Source: Physocladia obscura (taxonomy: Eukaryota > Chytridiomycota > Chytridiomycetes > Chytridiales > Chytriomycetaceae). Taken from it: DNA of 19,118 nt. Under the pieces are notes generated by a model that was given only the letters and a program-made list of their open reading frames with translations, was not told the origin of the DNA and searched no databases. The stretch is from contig JADGJH010000412.1 of assembly GCA_027596945.1 (NCBI GenBank), positions 1 through 19,118 of the forward strand, given 5' to 3'. Numbering within the stretch: position 1 is the first letter of the stretch; every line of letters starts with the position of its first letter. Below are positions 1 through 9,195 of this stretch, one piece after another. Both the position numbers and the translations under genes were made by a program.

Positions 1-76
1 TTCTATTTCCAATTCTATTAAATATTATTTAACATTTATTCAGCTTGTATAACACATTTTATTCTTAAATCTAACA
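1..76 (-). repeat. Ty1/copia LTR fragment (U3 end), left edge
   Basis: These bases match 17522-17597 with only two mismatches that I can see (positions 12 and 32). The right-hand copy sits directly beside a polypurine tract and is therefore the U3 end of an LTR on the minus strand, beginning TGTTAG when read on that strand. Here the bases after 76 are not a polypurine tract. This copy is thus either the 5' LTR of a minus-strand element lying off the left edge, or a solo LTR. The rest of the LTR is outside the window. Confidence 0.75.
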
Positions 77-659
77 CTCTTTCTTGATCATACAATCCAA
101 TTTAATTGGCTGCAATCTGTAGTATCCACAATGTTCCTGTTTTTTGCTGCTGGTTTGTACCTTGCAAAATTTTGTTGAGAAATTACCCAATTTGATATTA
201 ACTTCATTACCTGTTTACCATAGGGAGTGCTTCTTTTTCTTGCAGTTCAACTTGAGGTTTAACTCGTTCTTCCAGTCCCACTTGTTGTTGTTCCTCCTCA
301 GATTGATTTTCATAAAATAACTCATATGTTGATTTTGGAACCAACTCTTTGAATCCATTGCAATTAACTGCAGGTGGCATAACCTGGCATAAGTGCTCTT
401 TCACCATTACAGGTCAGCCCCAAAACTTTTTCAGTACTTACCCATTCAACATCATTGTCAAAGTTCCATGCTTATTAATCTTCAAGTGATTCTTAGCCCC
501 TGATGTGCTGATAATTTCCAACATGTTGTTTTTTGCGTTTTGAAGCTTGTCTGTCAATTCCATCTGCATGCCATTTCTTAAACCTTGGATCACAAATACC
601 TTTACGTATCTTGGCATGAACTACAAAATACATTTCAATAAATTTTTATGGATCAAATC
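77..659 (-). pseudogene. Unrecognised minus-strand coding remnant in flanking DNA
   Basis: No intact gene is visible in this 580-bp stretch. On the minus strand, about 615 to 495 reads open as a basic peptide (KIRKGICDPRFKKWHADGID and a Lys-rich continuation), then meets TAA stops. Another stretch at 407-207 reads open for 66 codons and is rich in Glu and Gln. A sequence like a 5' splice site (GTAAGT on the minus strand, about 440) lies between them, so the two could be exons of one decayed gene. I do not recognise the family. The only support is open reading and a plausible splice site, so this is weak. Confidence 0.2.
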
Positions 660-695
660 TGAACCACTTTGAACCACTTTGAACCACAGTGAACT
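660..695 (+). repeat. Short tandem TGAACCAC-TTT repeats, left end of Crypton-like element
   Basis: The unit TTTGAACCAC occurs about three times in a row (10-bp period) and ends in TGAACCACAGTGAAC. A related cluster in the same orientation lies at 3046-3070. The recombinase remnant starts 18 bases later, at 713. The repeats may be terminal recombination sites. Confidence 0.55.
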
Positions 696-712
696 GTAAA
701 CAAAATTCAACA

Positions 713-2865
713 ATGTCTGCAACAACAGATATGCCAGTAACTTGCACAAAAAGAATAAAACAGATAGGCAAGATCAAATAACAGTTCTACCTCACTGAGG
801 AGGAGCAAACCTGTGCTGATGAACATGTTGCTGCCATACTCACAAGGCTGAAATTAAACCTTTAGAATCTAATTCATTGTTAACTTATCAAAAACATGTG
901 AGAGGTAATGAATATATAATACATATTTTTTATTGGATGCTGATGTGCAAAAACAGAAAAAAAAGCCACCTAAACAGGGATGAGATTCTTTTGAAATCTG
1001 ATGGAAAATTAAAACAGCTTGATTATGTTGCTGGCTAACCCACCAAATTGTCCTCTGTCAATAAAAGCTGAATCCATTGCCCAATTTATTAAATTTAAAC
1101 AATGCCAAGCAGGAACACTATTGCTGAATACAAGTGGACAGCCAGTTTTCTATACAAGAGACAAAGCAGTTCTGTGTCAAGGCAGGTGGAGTGATCCAAA
1201 GGGTGTTGCGCAACTTTTAACTGCACTCACCTCTATTCACTGTCAAAATATTATTGTGACTAAGACAGCCAGCCAAAGTACAAAAGATGCAGCAAAATAT
1301 CAGCCCTTGGTGACTCACCATTGACTTCACAAGAACTCTTGGCAATTTGTCAACATCTGATGGAACAAGGCCTCAGGCCTCAGTGGCTTTCAAACTTTCA
1401 CTGAAATCACTTGCAGCTGTTTTTTATTTTGCCATGAGGACAACGTTGCTGATTTCAAAACTGCAAAAATTGTGGATGGTGCAAAAACAATGCAATTGTA
1501 TTAACTGGAATACAACAATATTTTCACAAACTGGTGAAATTAAAGGCTTAGGATTCACTATATTTGGAAAAACTGATTCAGTTCCAGTGAATGTAATTAT
1601 GTGGTGACTTGATGACCAGCCAATGCTCTGTCCTGTGCACTACCTTTTGGCATGGATCTTTCTGTCTCAAATTACAAGTGTTTATTTATTCCCAAGCAAA
1701 CGTGAGCTGGAATTAGTTTTGAAGCAGAAAGAAGCGAATTCAATTGCACCAATTTATTGCACAGAAACTATTTCCTATAATACATTTCTATACCAAATAA
1801 AAGAAGTTTTCCAGAAATGTATTCCATATTGCAATGGTTTATTTGGAACTCACACTCTTCAAAAAACTGGATATTTGCTTGCGTTTTGGGGTGGTGGCAA
1901 AGACAGTGATGTGTTTAAGTGTTTTTGTCAAAAAAGCATTTCAATGGGGGCATCTTACAAACAAGATGCAAAGAGTTTGATGGCAGTTGCTTTAGCACAG
2001 CAAGGAGATGAAGCTAAATTAGTTGCCGCAAAATTTTGACCAATTTTGACCAATATATACTCAAGATTTATAATTAACTAGAAGTATTAATTGTACGCAT
2101 GACATTGGAATTCCTGTTGAAAAAATTGTTTATTCAATATTGTTTAAATTTATCACTCATGATTGCAAAGAAGTTTTGGCAGACAATCCAACAATTACAC
2201 CTGTTTTTATTTCTAATGCAATTTTGTCAGCTTCTTGTTCCAAGTCTTTGTATCAGGAGTTGGATTTACTTCTTCAGCAAGTGGAACCAAATTTGGCAAT
2301 GTCATTGAAAACAATAATTTCAAAACTTGTTATGAAATGCAAAATACAAAAATTCGGATACTGAGCAAATTGTAATGGAGTTTGAAAGTGATGAAATTTC
2401 TGATAAAATAATTGAAACTCCTGAACAAAATTCATAAACCATCAGTGATATTAATAGTTAATTTTGTGATACAGATTTGGCAACTACTTTCCAAAATTTG
2501 ACACCAAGCAACATAACCACTTCTTAACAAGAACAATTGCAATTCAAAAAAAAAATGTCATCAGCAAATTCAAATCCAGTGGTGAAAATGATTATGAGCA
2601 ACATTCACTGAAAAAAATTAAAACAGACTTTGACCAAGTGACAAAAGTTGCAGAAATTATGAAAGATGTCCAAGCAGATTTCTAGCTTACTGAGGGAGTC
2701 AGACAATTTACTATGCACATGCAGCCAATCATTTTGTGCTTGTCAAATCACTTTGACAGTGATGTTGCTGCATTTGTCAATCATCATGGAAAACTTGTGC
2801 AGTCAAAATTTGCAACGGAAAAATTCACTGGGGACAAAGACAGTCCTTGTGGGGCTAAAAAGCAA
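713..2865 (+). pseudogene. Crypton-type tyrosine recombinase, broken
   Basis: The enzyme would cut and rejoin DNA through a tyrosine-DNA intermediate to move the element. The frame starts at ATG 713 and hits TAA at 779, then continues in pieces. 1019-1324 and the frames after it give the core-binding and early catalytic part (a run beginning LTSQELLAICQHLMEQGL). 1623-2039 gives the catalytic C-terminal half, with CPVHYLLAW and YLFPSK. It also has the signature HTLQKTGY followed by a Gly-rich turn and SYKQDA. Family members have H-x-x-R at the first signature; here the Arg codon is CAA (Gln, 1860-1862), while the nucleophile Tyr (1956-1958) remains. A further stretch, about 2085-2345 and 2580-2865, reads as a C-terminal extension in several frames. 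The many stops and frameshifts, and the lost Arg, make it inactive. Confidence 0.7.
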
Positions 2866-3045
2866 TTTTGGTTTTTCTACTTTGTTCCTTTGTTTTTTGT
2901 TTTTTTTTGATTGCGAGAAAAAATAAATTAAAAAAAAATTACAAAAAAAAAAAAAAATCCATCAGCAAACAATCCCAAATAATAGTAGAGCACTCTGTCA
3001 GCAATATCTACACGTTTATTTGAACCAGGAATTGGAAAAAAATTT

Positions 3046-3070
3046 GTGAACCAAAGTGAACCAAGTGAAC
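3046..3070 (+). repeat. Short TGAACCAA repeats, right end of Crypton-like element
   Basis: GTGAACCAAAGTGAACC followed by AAGTGAAC gives three spaced TGAAC units in the same orientation as the left cluster at 660-695. A further TTTGAACC lies at 3020. They follow the A/T-rich tail of the recombinase pseudogene (homopurine and poly-A runs at 2925-2957). This is the likely right boundary of the element. Confidence 0.5.
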
Positions 3071-3172
3071 AAGCAAGTAATACATATTTACTTTCAAAGT
3101 AAGTCTATGTACATGTGCACTTATAACTTTGTCTTAATAATTATTATATTCCTATGCCCAACTTGCATAATC

Positions 3173-3457
3173 TGTTGTAAATTAGATTCCTAATCTAATT
3201 TTTCTCAAAAAAGTTTCTAGAAATTTCACAAGCCTCCTATTAATTTCAAGAACTCAAAAACAATTCAAGCAATTTTGAACCTTTTTTTTTCTAATCATCT
3301 TTTATTTTTTTCCTTGTTTTCTTTCCACTTCAAAAACTACTTAAACCCAACTCTTTTCTTTTCTTTATTATTGGTCTTATCAAATAAAACAAGTTATATA
3401 TTAAGTATTATAACTCAAACCCAACTAAATCCCATACAACTATCTCAAACTCTTGTC
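3173..3457 (+). repeat. Candidate 5' LTR of the plus-strand copia relic
   Basis: This stretch begins TGTTGTAAATTAGATT and ends CTCAAACTCTTGTCA, so it has TG...CA ends. It contains a pyrimidine-rich block and a TATATA-type sequence near 3394. It lies 335 bp upstream of the decayed gag. These are features of a Ty1/copia LTR, but I find no second copy downstream of the element and no clear primer binding site after it. Treat it as a guess. Confidence 0.22.
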
Positions 3458-3791
3458 ATTTAGTTCTGAGATACCTAGTATTGAATTAGTTGACTGAAGC
3501 TGCTACAGCTACCAGCAAAATATTATACCAATTTTTTCAACTTCTCAGAACCTTATGTTTGTTTTCCAGCCACATACAACAATTAACTTCATAATCTGCA
3601 GCAAGCTGTTTGATCTGCTAAAACCAAATCAACTTTATTGGATGCAAGGAAAGGATGAGTAGAAGTTAATGTGGATGATTAATATTATTAATGGTTTTAT
3701 TCAGTTTTATGGATCATGAAAAAAATATAAATTTTTTTAAGACCTTCCAATTTAACTCCATGACTAAAACTCAAACACAATATTGCAGACA
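3458..3791. other. Leader-like interval, no gene seen
   Basis: This AT-rich stretch between the candidate LTR and the first Met of the decayed gag has stops in all frames. It would be the untranslated leader of the copia relic. I see no convincing tRNA-complementary primer binding site in it. Confidence 0.3.
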
Positions 3792-5158
3792 ATGAGCAAC
3801 AACACAAAGGCAGCCAAAAATGATTTCAAATGATTCTTGAAGTCAGATGAATCAATGACAACCTTATCTTGGCCATTGCACCTTTTTAACCTGGAGATCT
3901 CCTTCAAACTCAAATAAGTTCACTGATGAGTCTGAGTTCATTGATCCAGCAAAAATTGTGGCACCAAAGGTCTATGGAGGATCAATGCCAAAGCCTCCTT
4001 TCTTACTGCCAGAGACAATTTTTGACAGTGCACCAAGTGACTGAAACCCAGTTGAGAACATTGAATCAAATGCAATTGCAGTTAAACAATGTGACACTCA
4101 AATGGCATTTTATTTGAACAGCAAGAAAACATCAGACCTTCAAATGGAAGAATATAACAAAGTGGTCAAAATAGCAAAGAAAGTGATTCCAAAACATTGT
4201 GAAGGATTCATGAAATTGTACATTGCATTCCCAAAGAATTGCCAACTCATTGATAAAATTAAATATTCTTACAATAAAAATACAACATTATACAATACCA
4301 TTCAATTGTTGGGTATCGCAATTACTCAAAGCAATAATACCAGAACACAACTGTTTGAATATTTTTCGAAATTTATTGCCCTTGGAAATAACCACTCTTG
4401 CAATAATGCAGCATGAATGAAAGCATTTCTTGCAGAAGCTGAAAAATTAATAAACAAATCTGAAATTTTAAAAGAACCATACTCAGTAGACAGAGACAAC
4501 TCAATTCTTCAAAAATTAATGGTCAACCTTATGTTGACAACTTGCTGTTCAATGTCCCCAGACCCAAACACAACAATTGGCATGCTTCATGAATGTTGCC
4601 TCTGAAATTCGAAAATCTGACAATTTGAAGTACACAATTGCTTGTCTTCTGCTGGACAACATGGAGAAAACACTTCATGATTACCAAAATGATCTTGCAA
4701 AAGAACAGCAAGGGGAGAGAAATGCCAAAGCAAAATCCAACCAGGTCAATTATCATGACCCTGAGTTGCCATATGACTGCCACCACTACATCAGAGCTGG
4801 CTTTGAGCAGGACAAAAATAGTGCTACGTGCTTTGACCACGCTAACCATGAAGATACTTGGCACCCAGAAAAGTGTAATGGTTATAACAAAGACAGTGGA
4901 TACTCTATCTTAAAGATGAAACAAAAAATTACAAATAATATTGAAAATTTTATTAAATTAAATAATAGAGTGACAGATTTGGCGAAAGAGAATCTGACAG
5001 TGATGTTGAAACAGTCAGTTATAAATCATATTGAGTACACTGCAGAAATAGTTGAGCAGACCTCTTTGGAAAATATTTTGGAAAATATACTGAATGAGGT
5101 TAAAATTTTTGAAATAAATCCTGTGGTTGATAAAATTGCAAAAATTCAGATAAATTAA
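3792..5158 (+). pseudogene. copia gag, broken
   Basis: Gag would form the particle that packages element RNA. A possible start is ATG 3792. The frame is interrupted by several stops before 3926, a TGA near 4039 and a TGA at 4414-4416, then changes frame near 4580-4605. The last part (4577-5158) is the longest open piece, 193 residues. It holds a knuckle-like cluster at 4829-4876: CFDHANHEDTWHPEKC, that is C-x2-H-x7-H-x3-C. This resembles the C-x2-H type zinc knuckles of some copia Gags rather than the common CCHC form. Assignment rests on that cluster and on position directly before the protease. Confidence 0.55.
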
Positions 5159-5196
5159 AAGCAAACAGGATAATCTCCAAAATTAACGAAAATAAA

Positions 5197-5554
5197 GATA
5201 TGATTGACTGGGGTGCATCAAAATATATGACCCCAAACTGATCTGATTTTGTTGAAGGAACTTCCAAATGACAGAAAATTTGTTTATTTCGCAAATAATT
5301 CCAAAATACTAATTAAAGGACATGGTACAATAATATTGGATCTGAAGAATGAGATTACAAAGAAAATAGAAAATGTACTATTTGCGCCTGATTTAAATGA
5401 AGCACTTCTCTCAGTGTCACACCTGATTAGTGAAACAGGAGATGCAATAATACTACAAAAATACACATTACATCTATTTCTTCATGATATAAATCAAGCC
5501 ATGGAAATTGGGAGACACCACAGCAATGTTTACTATCTGGAGATCTCAAAATGA
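5197..5554 (+). pseudogene. copia aspartic protease domain, broken
   Basis: The frame reads DWGASKYMTPN at about 5202, which corresponds to the D-S-G-A-S active-site region of copia proteases with the Ser replaced by Trp. A TGA follows, then another stop and a frame change. From 5249 the text continues LPNDRKFVYFANNSKILIKG and later LFAPDLNEALLSVSHL, which are standard copia protease-region motifs. The catalytic Asp is present, but the gene cannot give a full product. Confidence 0.65.
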
Positions 5555-5659
5555 GAAATGACAAGATAGTAGCAAAGGCAAGCAAAGAAAAACATATAAC
5601 CAAAAGAAATAAAGAAACAAAGAAAATGAAATTTATTTACCACAAACACAAACACAAAA

Positions 5660-6460
5660 ATGTGAAATAAATTATGTGCTATGACACTACAAGCTGAGAC
5701 ATCTAGGTGTCAAAGCTGTATGCTGTACATTGAAAGAAATGAATATAGAATTTGATTTTTAAAAATGTGAAACTGATTGTCCAATATGTGGATTGGTTTC
5801 AATAAAAAAAAAGAGTATTGGCACAAGTGAATCAGTTGCCACAAAATTCTTAGAAGATTGTGTGAAGACACAATCCCCCTCTTGATGGAAATATATTATT
5901 GCTATAAATATTGCTCTTACATTGTTGATGTTTTTACAAAATACAAATAGCTGCTATGGCATTACAATTTAAAAGGTGTGGGCAAAAATATAGCAGAATT
6001 TGGCAAAGAAAAATAAAGAAAATATAACAGCAAAATACAGCAATGGCAATCTGATAGAGGTGAAATTGAATCATCAGAATTTAAACAAATTGCTGAAAAA
6101 GATGGAAATAAATGGGTTCATAGAAAATCCCCAAGTTATGTAAAAGAATTTAACAGACAAGTCGAAAGGGCAATTGGAATTAGTGAACACCAAGCTGCTT
6201 GTTTATTAAAACAAAGTTTATTACCACCAAGATTTATATACTTTACTATAAATTACACAGTAATGATAGAAAATGCTTCTGTTCATTCAACAACAATAAA
6301 AAATACCATGCAAACAAATACCTCAACCAATAAAACAGAATTTAAAGAAATTCCAACCATTCAGTTGCCTAGTGATACAACTAGTTCCAAAAGAAATATG
6401 AAACAAAATCCCCAACAATAAATTCCACAGAGGTGAACCTGAGATATTTCTTGGTTTTGA
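5660..6460 (+). pseudogene. copia GAG-pre-integrase and integrase, broken
   Basis: Around 5690-5830, in shifting frames, there are remnants of the zinc-binding pre-integrase segment (HLGVKAV-like and CPICG-like). At about 5915-5950 a YIVDVFTKYK segment matches the start of the integrase catalytic core. Near 6050 QWQSDRGEIESSEFKQIAEK corresponds to the second catalytic Asp region, followed by a run to about 6290 that matches the core helix ending in a V-E-R-A-I type motif. The piece at about 6433-6500 (GEPEIFLGFDGNLSMVVYNY) matches the post-integrase segment. Stops and frame changes are frequent. Confidence 0.65.
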
Positions 6461-7029
6461 TGGAAATTTGTCAATGGTAGTGTATAATTACTGGAAAGAA
6501 AGTGTGAGCACAGAATATCACATTTGGTGCTATCTAACAATGTTTTCTGGTTTGGTTCTAATGCCACATCACTTAAACCTGTTCCTGCTTCAACAAATAT
6601 AGTCAAAAGACTTATATGCTAAAGGGTATAAGGATATTATATTAGAATAACTTTTTGGTAAAGATGGAAAACTTACTGATGAGGAAGTAAAGAAAGTACC
6701 AGATTCTGAGAAGCATGATGGAAAAGACCTACCAAATTCAGAAATAATGTTTGATGGAGAATCCAACTAAAGGACATGAATTCTGATCAAATTAATGGAG
6801 AATCTCCAAAAAACCCAGCACTAACATGGATCTGTGAGATTCTTGTGGAAGACGTTATACAACAAAATGAAATGAAAATTTGTTGTATACAAGTGGTGGA
6901 ATTAAAAATAGCAAAAATGATGATGATTCTCATCTAGAACCAGTAATCATGATATCAGATGGGGAATCATCTGCTGAAGAAATTGCATATACTTTAGAAG
7001 GACAACCAAGCAAATCTACAACAATGTGA

Positions 7030-7645
7030 CTCTGATGCAATTTTTAGAGTATTAAAATACTTACATGCAACTTATGATCTTGGATTGTTGCATACACCAA
7101 AAAAATCACAAGTGGTAATTGTTAATGTTGAAAATGATGACACAGATATTTTAATGTTTTCTAGGAAACAGGCAAACCAATAAAACTAACTGATGAAAAA
7201 AAAACCAGTCATTTTTGCTGATGCAAGCAATGCTGGTGAACCACAGTGGAAATCATGCTCTGGCTACATATTATATGCATTTGGATGCTTAATAAATTGG
7301 TATTCAAAAAAAAAAAGCAACAGTTGCTTTATCTTCAACTGAGGTTGAATTCATTGCATTAACAGAAGCAGTTAAAGAAGCACTATGGTTGAAAATAATA
7401 TTAGGTGAAATGAACATTGAAATAGATGACCCAATGATGGTATCAAGATAATCAATCAACAATTGCACTTGCAATTAATCCTGTACACCATACAAGGGTT
7501 AAGCACATGGATATTAAGACGTTCTTTATTTGAGAACATTTGGAAAAGAAAGAAGTAAAATTAGTATACTGCCCTTCAGAATTAATGGTGGCAGATATAT
7601 TGACAAATACACTGCAAGTACCACAACATAACCTATTGACAAAAG
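7030..7645 (+). pseudogene. copia RNase H domain, broken
   Basis: After the RT deletion the sequence reads RVLKYLHATYDLGLLHTPKK. From about 7205 it gives VIFADASNAGE, NWYSKKKKATVALSSTEVEF, then IALTEAVKEALWL. These carry the catalytic Asp (FADA) and Glu (SSTE) of copia RNase H. The C-terminal part (about 7440-7640) is recognisable only across several frames. RNase H degrades the RNA strand during element reverse transcription; here it cannot act because the RT core is missing. Confidence 0.7.
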
Positions 7646-9195
7646 AAATGGGTATGTGTGCACACTAACAGAGTTGAAAAACTCAGAAATCAAAATAAAA
7701 GCAAATTTTGTTGTGCACTTCAATAATTGAGGCAAGAAATCACACATATATGATGCATGGGACCTTGAAAATATGGAAAATCAATTTCTGTTTGAGTCTT
7801 TGCTTTCAGAAACTCTTACAAAACCTAAAACAAATATTGTCATAAAAATGCAAGAAGAGATTTCTGTTCAGGATTTTGAGCATTGATATATTTTTTTTTT
7901 ATTTCACAAATTATTTGCTGTTTGTTTACACATACTTTGCATGCTGAAAACAAGCAAGTCTGGCCAAAATATTGATGATTCAAAAATTGCATTATTTTGC
8001 TCAATATATTTCAATCTTTCTTTGTATTTTTGCAAATATGATTTCAACTTACTGGGAAAATGTTAAATGCAACCAACTAGAAGAGAAATAATAAAAGGAG
8101 AGTCTGTTTTGGGTAAAATACAGGCATATTGGAGGTTGCCAAGACACCCCTCACCGCCAATTTTATTTAATAAAATCCAAAAAAAGAAAAAAGAAAAGCC
8201 ACACAACAAAGAAAGAAATGAAAAGAAAAGGCATGAAGTGGGCAAAGAGTAGGCAAAGAGAAGGCCACACAGGCTGTTGGTTAAGATTTTGAGAAAACAA
8301 TGGAAAAAAGAATAGAAAGAAAGGCATTGGCACATTGAGCTGGTTTTAATAAATCAAAACCTTGCTCATCATCGCAAAGCATTGTTCCATTTGATATTTA
8401 TGATATAAAAATCCAAAATCCCAAGCCTAATGAAACTTTTAAAGCAAAACATCTGTCTATTGGTGGAATTGATGCAGCAGTTGCATTTGGTGTATATTTA
8501 GTGTTTTTGGATATACCATAGTCTTTTTCATAATAGGATGTATGTGTGTTATGTTTGCGAAAATTGGAAGGGAAATTGTTTATTTAACAGGCACATGACC
8601 AAGAAATTGTACAACGGAAATGGACGAAATTTAACTTCCAACTTTGTTTTATAAATTCCAATCGGAAATTAAATTAATATAGAATAGTTTACATCAGGCA
8701 CAAGCATGGGGTCTTTATTTATTTCAAAACATAAGCGACAAGTTTTCTACTAAAATTATCTCAGAGCCCCATGTAAATAATTTGAAAGGAATCCACAGGT
8801 GTATGCCTCAAAAATTTGATTTCAAGTCATTACAAGAAATGCCAATTTGAGAGATATTGTTATGGTGTTTGCATTTACAGAAGAGGCAATTGTAATAGAA
8901 GCATTCCTTATTCAATGATGATGCTGCCACACAGAATGCTGTCAAACTAATAAAACTGGCTCTGTGTTGACACTACTAAATCTTAAAGGAATAAAGTCTT
9001 CCCAAATTGAATCATTTTTTTCCGTGTGCATCACTGTTCGATTGCAACAGCAACTACTTGATTCATGAATCATTGGCCTCTACTGGTGGTGATATGTAGA
9101 AAACACATTTTCCTGAAATTTTTGTGCCAGAAAGAGTATTATAGTAAATAATCATGAGTACAGAAAAGAAATAGTTGAACTTTGAAAGACTTCCA
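7646..9195. other. Intergenic stretch with unidentified remnants
   Basis: No gene is recognised here. A 38-codon open piece starts at ATG 7772. A 60-codon open piece without ATG (about 8337-8520) contains the run VPFDIYDIKIQNPKPNETFK. Short broken frames continue to about 9090 (for example a run with CMPQKFDFKSLQEMPI near 8800). The 8160-8320 part is purine-rich on the plus strand. None of these matches a family I know. The stretch also has to contain the 3' end and terminator of the minus-strand gene that stops at 9196. Confidence 0.35.

Larger units (their letters stand above)
660..3070 (+). mobile_element. Degenerate Crypton-like tyrosine-recombinase element
   Basis: A 2.4-kb segment carries one decayed tyrosine recombinase reading frame (713 to about 2865). 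It is bracketed by clusters of a short TGAACCA-type motif at 660-695 and 3046-3070. Cryptons are DNA transposons that encode a tyrosine recombinase and lack long terminal repeats; known ones are a few kilobases long, so the size fits. No reverse transcriptase is present, which argues against a DIRS-type retroelement. The element boundaries are inferred from the flanking repeats and are uncertain. It lies between a copia LTR fragment and a second decayed copia element, in a transposon-rich flank. Confidence 0.6.
3792..7645 (+). mobile_element. Degenerate Ty1/copia retrotransposon lacking RT core
   Basis: Fragments appear in the Ty1/copia order gag, protease, integrase, RNase H, which separates this superfamily from Ty3/gypsy (integrase after RNase H). 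Every domain carries stops or frameshifts. The linker after integrase runs on to about 7015. It is followed almost at once (about 7035) by sequence normally found after the reverse transcriptase (FRVLKYLHATYDLGLL), so the RT catalytic region is deleted. No 3' LTR is recognisable. Its RNase H differs clearly from that of the copia element at the right edge, so they are different families. Confidence 0.75.

Noticed and set aside
660..695. CRISPR-like array.
   Set aside because: Only about three 10-bp units with no spacers, in a eukaryotic transposon context.
2666..2926. Separate small gene in the open frame at 2666-2926.
   Set aside because: It is a frame-shadow of the recombinase C-terminal extension and ends in a poly-T derived Phe run.
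3275..3463. Small hydrophobic peptide gene at 3275.
   Set aside because: It comes from a T-rich block that better fits LTR or leader sequence.
3792..7645. Two copia elements being the two halves of one family.
   Set aside because: Their RNase H segments differ strongly in sequence, and only the right-hand one has a recognisable LTR related to position 1-76.
8063..8335. Minus-strand 90-residue hydrophobic frame, possible membrane protein.
   Set aside because: Phe/Leu/Ser-rich translation of a purine-rich plus strand; low complexity rather than a designed membrane protein.
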